A stretch of 64,000 nt of DNA from Pseudonocardia sp. (GCF_029263155.1 NZ_JAJCYB010000063.1:17491-81490), one strand, 5' to 3'. Numbered from the stretch's first letter, positions 17,362 to 29,911 are shown. Notes: generated by a model from the sequence alone, not told the origin. A program made the numbers and translations.

Positions 17362-18420
17362 TCAGCGACGAACGCTGCAGGAGACCGCCGAGTACTCGCT
17401 CTCCGTCGCCTCCGCGAGGACGACGCCGTCGATGACGATCCGGCAGGAGATCTCGCCCGACGCACCGGCGGCGGAGACCGAGTACTCGGCGGGCTCGGCG
17501 ACGGCCGGGAGGGTCTGTTCCCAGGGCAGCTCCGCGCCGGACAGCTGCGCGACCGATTCCCCCCGGCTGTAGGTGATCGCGCCCGCCGGGCCGGATCCGG
17601 TCACCTCGAAGGTGACCTCGGTGGCCGCGGGACCCGCGGCGGCATCGGTCGCGTCCGGGTCGCCGGCGGGAGCCACCCCCGACCGGCCGCTGTCGGCCGA
17701 CCTCTCGATCGCGACCGTGCCCCCGGCCGGTCCGGAGACGCCGTCCGGGCCGCCGAGGACGGTCAGCGTGATCGGCACCGCGACCACGACGGCCGCGGCG
17801 GCGCCGACCACCCACGGCCATCTCCGCCGCAGGGCCACCCGGATGTCGTTCCGCCGGGTCCGGCCGTCCCCCGACGCGTCCGGGCGACGGCGACCGGCCG
17901 GCCGGTCCGCAGCGTCGCGGCGGTCGGGTCCGGGGGTCCGGTCGCGCCGCGGGGCCGGGCGGTCACCGCCGCCGAGCGGACGCCGGTCGTCGGTCCCGGG
18001 CCGGTCGTCGGTCCCGGGCCGCCTGCGGGCGTCCCGGTCGGGGTCGGGCCGAGCGGGCTCGTCGCCGGCACGGCGGTGCCCGCCGTGGTAAGCCCGGACA
18101 TCACCGGGCGGGGTCGCGGCGGCCGGGCGTCGACCACCGGGGTGCGGGCCGTACGAGGAGACGTCGGGTCCGGACGTCTCGGGTACGCGGCGGTGCCCGC
18201 GCCGTGGCCCGTGGTCGGTCCGGCCGCCTCCCGGCCGGTCGCCGGCGTGACGGCCGGTGACCGCGCCCGGCATCGGCGGTGCGACGTCCCCGCGGGCCAC
18301 GAACGGCCGGGCCGCCTGCTCCTGACCCGGCCGGGGGACGGCGCGGCGTCGCGGCGGCGGAGGCGGTTCGTCGTCGAGCATCCAGCGTCCCGCTGCCGGA
18401 TCCCACCGTGGTCCAGGCAC
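17362..18420 (-). CDS. MmpS-family/proline-arginine-rich single-TM protein with extracytoplasmic domain
   Basis: RRWPWVVGAAAAVVVAVPITLTVLGG TM; C-terminal VSAAGASGEISCRIVIDGVVLAEATESEYSAVSCSV. Confidence 0.65.
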   Translation of the reverse strand: MPGPRWDPAAGRWMLDDEPPPPPRRRAVPRPGQEQAARPFVARGDVAPPMPGAVTGRHAGDRPGGGRTDHGPRRGHRRVPETSGPDVSSYGPHPGGRRPAAATPPGDVRAYHGGHRRAGDEPARPDPDRDARRRPGTDDRPGTDDRRPLGGGDRPAPRRDRTPGPDRRDAADRPAGRRRPDASGDGRTRRNDIRVALRRRWPWVVGAAAAVVVAVPITLTVLGGPDGVSGPAGGTVAIERSADSGRSGVAPAGDPDATDAAAGPAATEVTFEVTGSGPAGAITYSRGESVAQLSGAELPWEQTLPAVAEPAEYSVSAAGASGEISCRIVIDGVVLAEATESEYSAVSCSVRR

Positions 18421-18878
18421 GTCCGTCCCCCTCCGTTGCCGCGAAGAGTCAACGAACGGGCCGGTCGTCGGTGACGGCCGCGCGCCCCGGTCCGCGCCCG
18501 ACGCGCGGATCACGGATCCCACCGGGCCCGCCCGGCCGGCCGGCCCGGTGGGGACGCCCGGGTCACGGCTTGGCATCGGGGGCGCTCCGGGTCGCGGAGC
18601 CGCTGCTACGGTCCGCCGGATCCACGTCGGAGCGCGGCCTCGGGGGGCCCGTTCGGGGGCCGAGGAGCCCTGGTTGAGCGCGCGCCCGACGCCATCGCCC
18701 CTGTGCGACCGCTCCACGGACCTCCCCGCCGGTCAGCAGCGACCGGCAGAGGATGCGGGTCGGGCCATCGCCCTCGCCCCCGCGGGCCGACGCCGCCTCG
18801 CGGCGAAGGCCGCCACCATCCCGAGACATCCACCCGCGCCGCCCGGCGTCGGGCGATACTGCGCGAACGGAGAACCCC

Positions 18879-19427
18879 GTGCCCCCCACCCGAACCCGAC
18901 CTCCCCGGCGCCGGCCGAGGCGAGCCGGCACCGTGCTGGCGATCGTCGGCGTCCTCGCGCTCGGCGGCTGCGGCGGCGAGACGCCCGGCGCCGGGGGCGT
19001 CGACGTCACCGAGCACCTCGACGCGCAGCTCGGCAGCGTGGGGATCGTCGCCGACCCGGGCTCGCTGGCCTGTGACGACGTCGACCTCGGCGTCGGTGCC
19101 TCCGTCGGCTGCACCTTCACCGCCGGCGGTCAGCCCGTCGGCCTGACCGCCGAGGTGACCTCGGTCGAGGGTTCCGGTGTCGGATTCGACGTCTCCACCC
19201 AGGCACGGCCGGTGCCGGCGGAGGTCCTGGGGACCACCGTGGCGACGCGGGCGGGCCAGCAGCTGGGCGCGGCGATCGACTCCGCGGAATGCGCCGGGGA
19301 GCTGGCACCGACCGTCGGGGAGTCGACGTCGTGCACGCTGACCAGCGGCGCGGAGACCAGGGACGTCACCGTCACCGTCACCGGGGTCGACGGTGGCCGG
19401 CTCGACTACACCCTGGACGCGGCATGA
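18879..19427 (+). CDS. DUF4333-like lipoprotein (two domain copies)
   Basis: Lipobox LALGGCGG; two related Cys-bearing modules (LACDDVDLGVGASVGCTFTAGG / ECAGELAPTVGESTSCTLTSGA). Confidence 0.7.
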   Translation: MPPTRTRPPRRRPRRAGTVLAIVGVLALGGCGGETPGAGGVDVTEHLDAQLGSVGIVADPGSLACDDVDLGVGASVGCTFTAGGQPVGLTAEVTSVEGSGVGFDVSTQARPVPAEVLGTTVATRAGQQLGAAIDSAECAGELAPTVGESTSCTLTSGAETRDVTVTVTGVDGGRLDYTLDAA

Positions 19428-20776
19428 CGGCGCACGGTGCGCGGCGCCGGGTGCGCGTGGCGGGTTCGGTCACCGCGCTGCTGGTGGCCCTCGCCCTCGT
19501 CCAGGGCGTCGCGGTGACGTCGGCGGCGGCCTCCACGGCGAGCACCCCGGTGGACTACCGGGCGCTGGAGCAGCAGATCGCGCAGGCCGTCAACGACGCG
19601 CGGACGGACCCCGCCGCGATGGCCGCGACCCTCGAATCCCTGCAGGCCAGCCCCGACGGCCCCTACAGCGTGAAGCTGCCCGACGGCAGTCGCGTGAGCA
19701 CCCAGATGCCCGACCTCGTGCAGGCCGCCCGGGAGGCCAGGACGCAGCCGGCCCTGCCTCCGCTCGCCTGGTCCGAACAGCTGGCCGACCTCGGACGCAC
19801 GTGGGCCGGTCGGGCGTGGAAGGAGCAGCACGGCGACTACGCCGCACGGACGAAGCGGGCGGGCGTCGAGGTGATGGCGATCGAGGCGATCACCGCGGCG
19901 GACGCCAACCCGAACTCCTTCGTCTACGCGTTCTGGATCAGCAGCGGCGAGTGGAACCGCTCCTCCGTGTGGGATCCCGCCGCGTACTCGGGCCGGGGCC
20001 ACCGGGGCATCGTCAACGACAGCCGCATGACCGCGATCGGTGTCGGCTGCGGGCCGCACCGCGACACCTACGACCCGTCCCGGGTGATGGCCATCTGCGT
20101 GCTCAACGACGGCGTCGACCCGGCCGACCGGAGCCCGGTCGCCACACCGGCGGCCGGCGGTGCGCCGTCGCTCGCGGACCTGCCGGCCGCCGTCGCAGGC
20201 TCGGTGGGCACCACGACCGACCCGGAGCGGTCGACCCTGACCGTGGACACCTCGACCCCGGCCGTCCCGGCCCCCACCGGCGAGGACCCCTTCGCCCCGG
20301 TCGTCGGCGACATCGCCGCCACCGACGGCGCCACCGACGCCGGCGCCGCGCCGGCGCCCGACGCCCCACCCGCCGACCTCGCCCACGGCGAGACGTGGGA
20401 CGTCAACGGTGACGGCAGCTTCCTGATCACCGTGACCGCGCAGGACGAGTTCACGCCGTCGGAACAGGCGACGATCACCGGGTACGGCACGACGGCCACG
20501 GCCTACCGCGGCTACGAGATCCGGTACGAGAACAACAGCGACACGTCCTACTCCCTGCCCGACGTCGTCACGCAGTGGACCTGCACCTCGGGGACCGAGC
20601 GGCTGCCGTTCGTCCTCCAGCCGCCCGGCCAGGGACTGCCCGCTCCGGGGCAGCTCGGGCGGGGGGCGGCCGTGTTCGCCTTCGGCTGCGGCACCGGTGC
20701 GGACGGTCATGCCGAGGTCGGCGCTCAGCTGGGCGGCGAGCTCGGGGGCGGGTCACGGACCTGGGTCCAGCGGTAG
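19424..20776 (+). CDS. Secreted CAP (SCP/PR1-like) domain protein
   Basis: Signal peptide; LEQQIAQAVNDARTDPAAMA...WSEQLADLGRTWAGRAWKEQHGDYA; ATGA overlap. Confidence 0.7.
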   Translation: MTAHGARRRVRVAGSVTALLVALALVQGVAVTSAAASTASTPVDYRALEQQIAQAVNDARTDPAAMAATLESLQASPDGPYSVKLPDGSRVSTQMPDLVQAAREARTQPALPPLAWSEQLADLGRTWAGRAWKEQHGDYAARTKRAGVEVMAIEAITAADANPNSFVYAFWISSGEWNRSSVWDPAAYSGRGHRGIVNDSRMTAIGVGCGPHRDTYDPSRVMAICVLNDGVDPADRSPVATPAAGGAPSLADLPAAVAGSVGTTTDPERSTLTVDTSTPAVPAPTGEDPFAPVVGDIAATDGATDAGAAPAPDAPPADLAHGETWDVNGDGSFLITVTAQDEFTPSEQATITGYGTTATAYRGYEIRYENNSDTSYSLPDVVTQWTCTSGTERLPFVLQPPGQGLPAPGQLGRGAAVFAFGCGTGADGHAEVGAQLGGELGGGSRTWVQR

Positions 20777-20982
20777 CGCCACGGGCCCGACGGGGGCCGG
20801 ATCCCACGACGTCGACCTGGCGTCGTGGGGTCCGGCCACGTTGCGCAGGCGGGTAGCGGCGCTGCCGCAGGAAGACGTCGGTACCGGCCGACGAACTGCA
20901 CCTGGTGCCAGACGAGCACTCCGGCACCGAGCTACATCGAGATCATGGCCTCGTCGGCGGTGAGCCCCACGCCCGAGCGGCG

Positions 20983-21276
20983 TCAGCTCCGGGCCTCGAC
21001 GTGGAACTGGACGCTCTGCATGGATTCGATCGCCTCGCGGGGCAGCTCGAGATGCGCGGGATGGACGAGGTAGGCGGCGAAGTCCTCGACGGTCTCGAAC
21101 TCCGTGACGATCGCGTAGTCGGCGTTCGCCGGGCGCTCGCCCAGGTCGTGCCCGTGCCGCGTGCGGATGGGGAAGTCGAGCCGGCCCGGCAGGGCGGCGA
21201 CCGCCTGCGCGAACGCCTCGATGTCGGTCGAGCTCGCCGACTCTCTGAACCTGAGCGTCAGGCAGTGGATCACCAT
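20983..21276 (-). CDS. Dabb (stress-responsive A/B barrel) family protein
   Basis: MVIHCLTLRF...YAIVTEFETVEDFAAYLVHPAHLEL. Confidence 0.8.
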   Translation of the reverse strand: MVIHCLTLRFRESASSTDIEAFAQAVAALPGRLDFPIRTRHGHDLGERPANADYAIVTEFETVEDFAAYLVHPAHLELPREAIESMQSVQFHVEARS

Positions 21277-21580
21277 CGCGACCTCCGCGTCGGATGGACC
21301 GTCCCGTGAACGCCGGGCATCTGGTCCATGGTCACCATTTTCGTGACTGATAATAGACATGTTGTGTGAGTCGACCAAGTCTCCCGCCGCAACTGTGAGG
21401 GTCAGACCGACTTTCTGCAGCTCATTCGCCATGCGCGGCCTGGACGGCTGACTCACCTGACTCGCAAGTACCTCCGGGGTGGTGATCGATGATTGACTTA
21501 ACCGCGCCGCCGGATCTAACTTGTGGCCTGTCGCCCCTATCCGAGGGGCCGCGCCCGCCACGACCGGGAGGGGCTTGAAG

Positions 21581-22555
21581 ATGAAGCTGGGTTGCTCGTT
21601 CGCCACGTCGCTGGAGACCCCGGAGCACATCCGCATCGCCGAGCAACTCGGCTACGAGCGCGCGCTCTGCTACGACTCGCCCGCGCTCTATCCCGACGTG
21701 TGGATGGCGCTGAACCGCGCCGCGGAGCTGACGGAGCGGATCGAGCTCGGACCGGGCGTGCTGATCCCGAGCCTGCGGCACCCGATGGTCACGGCGTCGG
21801 CGATCACGACGCTGGTGCACTCCGCGGGCGAGGGGCGGGTGTTCGTCGGTATCGGGAGCGGGTTCACCGGCCGGTTGGCCATGGGGCGGCCGCCGGTGCC
21901 GTGGGCGCAGGTCGAGCACTACGCCCGCACCGTCCAGGCCCTCCTGCGCGGCGAGCGAGTGGAGTGGGAGGGGGCGATCATGCAGGTGATCCACCCCGAC
22001 AGGCGCTTCGGGCCCCGCCTTCCGATCACGGTGCCGTGGGGCGTCGCCGGGGAGGGCCCCAAGGGGACCCGGGTCGCCCGTGACCTCGGCGCCGAGCTGT
22101 TGCGGATCACGGCCCCCGAGCCGGGGTTCGACCGGCAGTCGATGGTGTTGGCCGGCACGGTGCTCGACGACGGGGAGGACCCCGGATCCGAACGCGCGAT
22201 CGACGCGGCCGGCCACGCGGCCGGTCTGTTCCTGCACTGGGCGGTCGAGCACGGCGTGATCGACGAACTGCTGGGCGAGGGCGGCCACGTGTGGGCCGCC
22301 GCGTACGACCACATCCCCGAGAACATCCGCCACATCGCCCTGCACGACCGCCACGTCGTCGGCGTCAACGACGTCGACCGGCCCTTCGTCACCACCGAGG
22401 TGATGACCGCAGCGGGGGTGGCGCTCACCCGCAAGGAGTGGCGGGCCCGGCTCGACGCCCTCCGCGACAGCGGCTGTGCACACGTGCACTACCAGCCCGC
22501 CGGCCCCGACATCCCCCGCGAGCTCGAGGCGTTCGCGGCCGCCTTCACCAGCTGA
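21581..22555 (+). CDS. LLM-class flavin-dependent oxidoreductase
   Basis: F420/LLM motifs (IELGPGVLIPSLRHPMVTASAITTL, VFVGIGSGFTGR). Confidence 0.85.
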   Translation: MKLGCSFATSLETPEHIRIAEQLGYERALCYDSPALYPDVWMALNRAAELTERIELGPGVLIPSLRHPMVTASAITTLVHSAGEGRVFVGIGSGFTGRLAMGRPPVPWAQVEHYARTVQALLRGERVEWEGAIMQVIHPDRRFGPRLPITVPWGVAGEGPKGTRVARDLGAELLRITAPEPGFDRQSMVLAGTVLDDGEDPGSERAIDAAGHAAGLFLHWAVEHGVIDELLGEGGHVWAAAYDHIPENIRHIALHDRHVVGVNDVDRPFVTTEVMTAAGVALTRKEWRARLDALRDSGCAHVHYQPAGPDIPRELEAFAAAFTS

Positions 22556-22585
22556 CCGGACCCGACGGAAGGATCGCCGACGGCG

Positions 22586-23359
22586 ATGGAAGACCTGACG
22601 TTCATCGAGTGGCAGGAAGACGGCCCGGTGGCCACCGTGTGGCTGAACCGGCCACCGGTCAACGCGACCGACCACGAGCTCTACACCGAGATCCGGCAGT
22701 TCTTCGGCCACCTGTCCGCCTACCTGCCCGACGCGAGGGCGGTGGTGCTGGCGGGCCGGGGCAAGCACTTCTGCGCGGGCAACGATCTCGCCGAGTTCCG
22801 GACCATGGACCCCGACAACGCCCCGGCACGCCTGGAACTGGCCCGCGAGGCGTTCTGGGCGATCTACGACGCACCGCTGCCGGTCATCGCCGCGGTGCAC
22901 GGCGTCGCGGTCGGGTCCGGGCTGGCCATCGCGGCGTCGTGCGACCTGGTCGTCGCGGCCGAGGGCGCGCGGTTCGCCACCCCCGAGGTCACCGTCGGGG
23001 TGCTCGGCGGGGCCAAGCACCTCTCCCGGCTGGTGCCGCAGGGCGTGGTGCGGTTGATGCACTACACCGGCGATCTCTACCCGGCCGAGAAGCTGCTGCC
23101 CTACGGCGGGATCGTGGAGATCGTCCCGCAGGAGCAGCTGCTCGGGTCCGCACGCGCGCTGGCGCGCTCGATCGCCCGGCACAGCCCGGTGACCCTCGAG
23201 CTGGCCAAGCGCAGCCTCAACGGCATCGAGTACATGGACCTCAAACCCGGCTACGAGTTCGAGCAGCGCCTCACCCGCGAGCTGTCGGGGTACGCCGACT
23301 CGAAAGAGGCGGTCAACGCCTTCCTCGAGCGCCGGGCGCCCGTCTACACGGGGCGGTGA
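22586..23359 (+). CDS. Enoyl-CoA hydratase/isomerase family protein
   Basis: Crotonase motifs (VVLAGRGKHFCAGNDLAEF, VAVGSGLAIAASCDLVVAAEGARFATPE). Confidence 0.95.
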   Translation: MEDLTFIEWQEDGPVATVWLNRPPVNATDHELYTEIRQFFGHLSAYLPDARAVVLAGRGKHFCAGNDLAEFRTMDPDNAPARLELAREAFWAIYDAPLPVIAAVHGVAVGSGLAIAASCDLVVAAEGARFATPEVTVGVLGGAKHLSRLVPQGVVRLMHYTGDLYPAEKLLPYGGIVEIVPQEQLLGSARALARSIARHSPVTLELAKRSLNGIEYMDLKPGYEFEQRLTRELSGYADSKEAVNAFLERRAPVYTGR

Positions 23360-24558
23360 CCGTGTCGTCATCGTCGGGGCCGCCGTCATCGGGGTCGCCG
23401 TCATCGGGGCCGACGGAGTCGCTCGACGCGTTCCGTGCGCGGGCCAGGGCCTGGCTCGCCGCCGCCGACATCCCCGAGGTGCCCCGCGACATCGACGGCC
23501 GGTTCGCGACGCTGCGGCAGTGGCAGAAGACCCTCTTCGCCGCGGGATGGCTCGGCCTCTCCTGGTCACGGGAGGCGGGTGGCCAGGGTCTGACCCATCT
23601 CCATCAGCTGGTGTTCGTCGAGGAGCTCGCCCGGGCGGGCGCACCGCAGCCCATCGGCCTGATCGGGCTGGAGGTCGTCGGGCCGTCGATCGACCGGTAC
23701 GGCAGCGACCGGCAGCGCCGCGAGCTGCTCCCGCGGCTCCTGTCCGGCGACGACATCTGGTGCCAGGGCTTCTCCGAGCCGGACGCGGGCTCGGATCTCG
23801 CCTCGCTGCGGACCCGCGCGGTGGCCGACGGCGACGAGTTCGTCGTCTCCGGCCAGAAGATCTGGACGAGCTGGGCGCACCTGTCGCAGTGGTGCGCCCT
23901 GCTGGTCCGTACCGACACCTCCGTGCGCAAGCAGGCCGGCATCAGCTACCTGCTCGTCGACATGGCGAGCACGGGCATCACCACCCGGCCGATCACGCAG
24001 ATGACCGGCGACCGGGAGTTCTGCGAGGTCTTCTTCGACGACGTCCGGGTGCCCCGCGACAACGTGCTGGGTGAGGTCGACGGGGGCTGGGCCATCGCCA
24101 CGCACACGCTGGGCAGCGAACGTGCCGGTGCCACGCTGCGCCGCCGCGTCGAGTGCGAGGTGGCGCTGGGCGAGGCGCTCGACCACATCCGGGCCGCGCG
24201 GGGACCCTCGAGCGACGACCGGGCGGCGGCCGCCATGGGTCGTGCGCACGTCGCGATGCGGGTCCTCGACGCGCAGACCAGGCAGACCACCGCCCGGCTG
24301 GTCGCCGACACCGGGCCCACCCCCATGGACTCCGTGGACAAGCTGCTGCTCACCGACGTGGAGCAGATCGTGTTCGCCGAGATCGCCGCCCTGCTCGGGC
24401 CGTTGCGGGCGCTGCCGGGCACCCGGGCGCGCGGACTCCTCTCACAGCGATGGGCCTACGAGCACCTCTACTCGCGGGCGGCCTCGATCTACGGCGGCTC
24501 GTCGCAGATCCAGCGCACCATCATCGCCGAGCGGCTGCTGGGACTGCCCCGTGGCTGA
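23356..24558 (+). CDS. Acyl-CoA dehydrogenase
   Basis: ACAD motifs (WCQGFSEPDAGSDLASLRTRA, YGGSSQIQRTIIAERLLGLP). Confidence 0.95.
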   Translation: MTVSSSSGPPSSGSPSSGPTESLDAFRARARAWLAAADIPEVPRDIDGRFATLRQWQKTLFAAGWLGLSWSREAGGQGLTHLHQLVFVEELARAGAPQPIGLIGLEVVGPSIDRYGSDRQRRELLPRLLSGDDIWCQGFSEPDAGSDLASLRTRAVADGDEFVVSGQKIWTSWAHLSQWCALLVRTDTSVRKQAGISYLLVDMASTGITTRPITQMTGDREFCEVFFDDVRVPRDNVLGEVDGGWAIATHTLGSERAGATLRRRVECEVALGEALDHIRAARGPSSDDRAAAAMGRAHVAMRVLDAQTRQTTARLVADTGPTPMDSVDKLLLTDVEQIVFAEIAALLGPLRALPGTRARGLLSQRWAYEHLYSRAASIYGGSSQIQRTIIAERLLGLPRG

Positions 24559-25627
24559 GCACGAGGAGTACGGCAGCGCCGTCGACGAGTACCTTACCCG
24601 CGCCTACGACGGCGACCGGCGTACAGCGTGCCTCACCGCAGGAGGCTGGGACGCGGGTCTGGCCGCCGAGCTGGCCGGGCTCGGCTGGAACGGTCTCGCC
24701 GTACCGGAGCGGCACGGCGGGCTCGGCGCTCCGCTCTCCGCGCTGGGGCCGGTCCTCACCGCGCTCGGCAGGCACCTGGTGGTCGGGCCGATGCTGGAGA
24801 ACACCCTGCTCCCGGCGGTGCTGCACCCGCTCTGGGCGAGCGCGCCCGCGCTCGCGGCGGCCGTCGAGACCGGGGTGCCGGTCGCCCTGGTCGATCCCGG
24901 GGTCACCGACGACCGGGCCGCCGCCGTCGGCACGGTGACGCTGCGTGACCAGCGACTCTCCGGGGCGGTGGAGGCCGTCCGCTTCGCCGGGCAGGCGAGC
25001 CTGCTCGCGGTGGTCGCCGCGACGGAGGCGGGCGAGGTCGTGTGCCTCGTGGACCCCGCGGCCGCCGGAGTCCGCGTCGACGGCGTCGACAGCGCGGACC
25101 CGGCCGCCGCGTTCGGCCGCGTGGCGCTCGACGACGTCCGTGCCGACGCCGCGACGCCCGCCGACGGCGGCGAGCTCGTCGCCCGCATCCGATCGTGGGC
25201 GCGGCTCCTGCTCGCCTGCGAGCTCAGCGGGGTGGCCGACCACGCCCTCGACCGCACGGTCACCCACATCGGGCAGCGGGAGCAGTTCGGGCAGCCGATC
25301 GGGAGCTTCCAGGCGGTGAAGCACATCGCCGCCGACATGTACGCGCAGGCGACGAGCCTGCGCAACCTGTGCGCCGCGGCCCTGGCCGACTCCGCCGACG
25401 CGGGCACCGCCGACCTGGACGTCCTGGCGTGGACCGCGAAGGCGCACGCCGCGCAGGTCGCCGTGCGCGTCTGCGAGGACGCGGTCCAGCTGCACGGCGG
25501 GATGGGTTTCACGACGGAGAGTGACGTCAGCGCGTGCTACCTGCGCGCCCTGGCCCTGCGCGGCTGGTACGGCGACGCGACCGAACTGCAGCTGCGCATC
25601 GGAGCAGCCTTGTTGGACCGAGCCTGA
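24551..25627 (+). CDS. Acyl-CoA dehydrogenase
   Basis: REQFGQPIGSFQAVKHIAADMY, CEDAVQLHGGMGFTTE. Confidence 0.95.
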   Translation: MAEHEEYGSAVDEYLTRAYDGDRRTACLTAGGWDAGLAAELAGLGWNGLAVPERHGGLGAPLSALGPVLTALGRHLVVGPMLENTLLPAVLHPLWASAPALAAAVETGVPVALVDPGVTDDRAAAVGTVTLRDQRLSGAVEAVRFAGQASLLAVVAATEAGEVVCLVDPAAAGVRVDGVDSADPAAAFGRVALDDVRADAATPADGGELVARIRSWARLLLACELSGVADHALDRTVTHIGQREQFGQPIGSFQAVKHIAADMYAQATSLRNLCAAALADSADAGTADLDVLAWTAKAHAAQVAVRVCEDAVQLHGGMGFTTESDVSACYLRALALRGWYGDATELQLRIGAALLDRA

Positions 25628-25637
25628 GAGGGCAGAC

Positions 25638-27250
<1,613 letters not shown>

Positions 27251-27254
<4 letters not shown>

Positions 27255-28123
27255 AGCTGCACCCCCTCACCGAGTTCACCTCGGGCCACCAGTTCCTCGA
27301 ATGCCTCCGCTGGCACGACGGCGCGCTGTGGGCCAGCGACTTCTTCGCGGGCTCGGTGCTGCGGTTCGCCGCCGACGGGACGTCCACGGCGGTCGCCGAG
27401 ATCCCCGGCGCACCCGCGGGCCTCGGCTTCCTGGCCGACGGCTCGACGCTGGTCGTCTCGCAGTCCGACGCCACCGTCGTCCGCATCGCCCCGGACGGCA
27501 CGCTCAGCCCGTACGCCGACCTCGGCGCCCTCGCGGGCGGGCCGGGCAACGACATGCTCGTCACCACGGGCGGGCACGCCTACGTCGGCAACTTCGGGTT
27601 CCACATCGGATCCGAGGAACCCAGGCCGACGGCGCTCGCGCACGTCGACCCGAGTGGCACCGTGCACCGTGTCGCCGGTGACGTGGTGTTCCCCAACGGC
27701 ATGGCCCTCTCGCCCGACGGGGTGCTGCTCCTGGCCGAGAAGTTCGGTCACCGCATCACCGCCTACGACATCGACGCGCACGGCACGCCCACGAACCAGC
27801 GGGTCTGGGCGCAGCTCCCGGAGTCGTTGCACCCCGACGGCATCGCGCTGGACGCCGACGGCGGGGTGTGGTTCGGCAACGCTCTCACCACCGGTGACGA
27901 CAGCGGCTTCTACCGCGTCGTCGCGGGCGGCGAGATCACCGACAAGGTGCCGGTCACCGGGGCCCAGGCCATCGCGTGCGCCTTCGGCGGCGACGATCTC
28001 GACACCCTCTACATGGCCTGCAACATCACCACGCTCGAGGAGTTCGTCCAGGGACGGTCGAAGGCGGTCGTCACCACCGCCGTCGTCGGGCGCACCGGGG
28101 AGCCGGGCTCGTCCGGCGCCTGA
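27251..28123 (+). CDS. SMP-30/gluconolactonase/LRE-family protein
   Basis: ATGA overlap; ASDFFAGSVLRFAADG, FPNGMALSPDGVLLLAEKFGHRITAYDI. Confidence 0.9.
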
Positions 28124-28160
28124 CCGCCACCGGATCCCGGCCGATACGATGCGCGGATAG

Positions 28161-29390
28161 GTGGAGAGGAGGCGACAGCCCGTGGACGCTGCCGCCGCAC
28201 CGGCACCGCCTGCCCGCAGGTCCCGTCCCGCCAACCGGCGGGCCGAGATCGCCCGGCACGCCGGGGAACTCTTCAGCGTCCGCGGGTTCCACGCCGTGCG
28301 GATGGACGACATCGCCGAGGCCAGCGGCATCACCGCCCGGGCCCTGTACCGCCACTACCGGAACAAGCAGGCCCTGCTCGCCCACGTCGTGCGGGAGGAC
28401 CAGCAGCACGTCATCGACACGCTCACCACCCTCGCCGAGCGGCCGGCACAGACACGCGACTCCGTCGCCGACCTCGCCGCCGTCACCGACGCCGCGCTGG
28501 ACAGCCGCAGGCTGTCGCTGCTGTGGCAGCGCGAGGCACGCCACCTCGCCGACGAGGACTACCGCCTGGTCCGCCGGCAGACCCGGTGGATCGCCGCGAC
28601 CCTCGACGAGCTGTTCCTCCGGCACGACCGCCCCGACCTCGGCGACGACATCATCGACATCCGCAGATGGGTCCTCGTCAGCATCGTCTCCGGGCACGGC
28701 CTCTACGACAGCCCACTGCCCCGCCCGCGACTGGCCGGAGAGCTCATCGCGGCAGCCCGGCGGGTCATCGACGCGCCCCCAGGGGTGCCCTCCGCGGACC
28801 CACCTGCCCCCGTCCAGGTCGACCGGACCCCCATCGCGCGCCGCGAGCAGCTCATCTGGGCCGCGGCACGCGCGTTCCGCGACAAGGGGTTCGGCGGTGT
28901 CGGCAACGACGAGGTCGGCAGCCAGCTCGGCATCGTCGGTCCGGCGCTCTACCGCTACTTCGACACGAAGGCCGACCTTCTCGTCGCGGCGGTGAACCGA
29001 CTCCACGAATGGCTAGCGCTGGAGATGACACGCGCCATACACGCGCCGTGCCCGGACGAGCACGTCCTGGCGGTGCTCGTCCGGGGCCACGTCCGCGTCG
29101 CGATCGAGGCGAGCGAACTGCTCGCCGTGTGGCTCACCGAACGGCTGTACCTGCCCGACGCAGCGCGGGAGCGGTTCGACCGGATCGAGGCCGACTACAT
29201 CGCGGAGTGGCAGCGCTGGCTGTCGATCGCGCGGCCCGACCTTCCGGACGCCGTCGCGGCGTCGCTGGTCACGACGGCCAAGACAGTCATCGACGACTGC
29301 GCCCGGATTCAGCGCCTTCAGCACTACCCGACCCTGCACGCCGAGCTCAGCCGGGCAGCGCTGGCGACACTTGGACTCCCAGCCGGCTAG
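28161..29390 (+). CDS. Regulator with two TetR-type HTH domains
   Basis: Two HTHs: HAGELFSVRGFHAVRMDDIAEASGITARALYRHYRNKQALL and AARAFRDKGFGGVGNDEVGSQLGIVGPALYRYFDTKADLL. Confidence 0.9.
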   Translation: MERRRQPVDAAAAPAPPARRSRPANRRAEIARHAGELFSVRGFHAVRMDDIAEASGITARALYRHYRNKQALLAHVVREDQQHVIDTLTTLAERPAQTRDSVADLAAVTDAALDSRRLSLLWQREARHLADEDYRLVRRQTRWIAATLDELFLRHDRPDLGDDIIDIRRWVLVSIVSGHGLYDSPLPRPRLAGELIAAARRVIDAPPGVPSADPPAPVQVDRTPIARREQLIWAAARAFRDKGFGGVGNDEVGSQLGIVGPALYRYFDTKADLLVAAVNRLHEWLALEMTRAIHAPCPDEHVLAVLVRGHVRVAIEASELLAVWLTERLYLPDAARERFDRIEADYIAEWQRWLSIARPDLPDAVAASLVTTAKTVIDDCARIQRLQHYPTLHAELSRAALATLGLPAG

Positions 29391-29616
29391 CTGGCTAGGT
29401 CACCAGGGCCGAGAACGCCGGCCACCTCGCCGCCTTCGGCGCACGTCGGCACAGGCACGACGCACTCTCACGTCAACGACGTTCCAGCGTGGGACACTCG
29501 ACGCACGACCAGTCGGGAGGACGTGCACCGACTCCGGATGCCGTCCCCGAGACCCGGCCCCCCGCGTTGGAGCAGATTCTCCGCGCCAGCCTCAACGGGC
29601 CCGCGCCACCGAGACA

Positions 29617-29677
29617 TCGAACCCTGTTTGCGCTGGTAGAGGTGGTGGGGCGAGTCGGGTTCGAACCGACGACCCGG
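29617..29677 (-). other. Truncated tRNA 3'-end/att-like sequence
   Basis: tcgaaccctgtttgcgctggtagaggtggtggggcgagtcgggttcgaaccgacgacc matches the tRNA 3' end and its downstream flank at 63129-63186. Confidence 0.7.
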
Positions 29678-29911
29678 CGGCTCCCCGATCAACCACCGTG
29701 CGTGTGATCGGCCGAGGTCGTTCATGCTGGCCACTGACCGAGTCGATCATCAACGGAGTTCGGCGCTCAGCCACGGTTCGACGGAGTAAGCGTGGGGATT
29801 CCCGTGGGGCTGATCATGACCGCAACGCGGCCACCACCTCATGCACGGCCGCTCGCGCGGCACCCACCATCAGCGGCTGATGACTCTCCCCCGTGGTGCA
29901 ACACTGATCGC

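Noticed and set aside
23380-23420. Tandem ccgtcatcgggg(c/t)cg repeats at the start of an acyl-CoA dehydrogenase
   Set aside because: Short in-frame low-complexity SSGP repeat at the N-terminus; ordinary slippage product, start codon choice uncertain.
29640-29700. A tRNA gene near 29.65 kb
   Set aside because: Only the T-arm/acceptor 3' part is present; no D-arm, anticodon arm or 5' acceptor strand.
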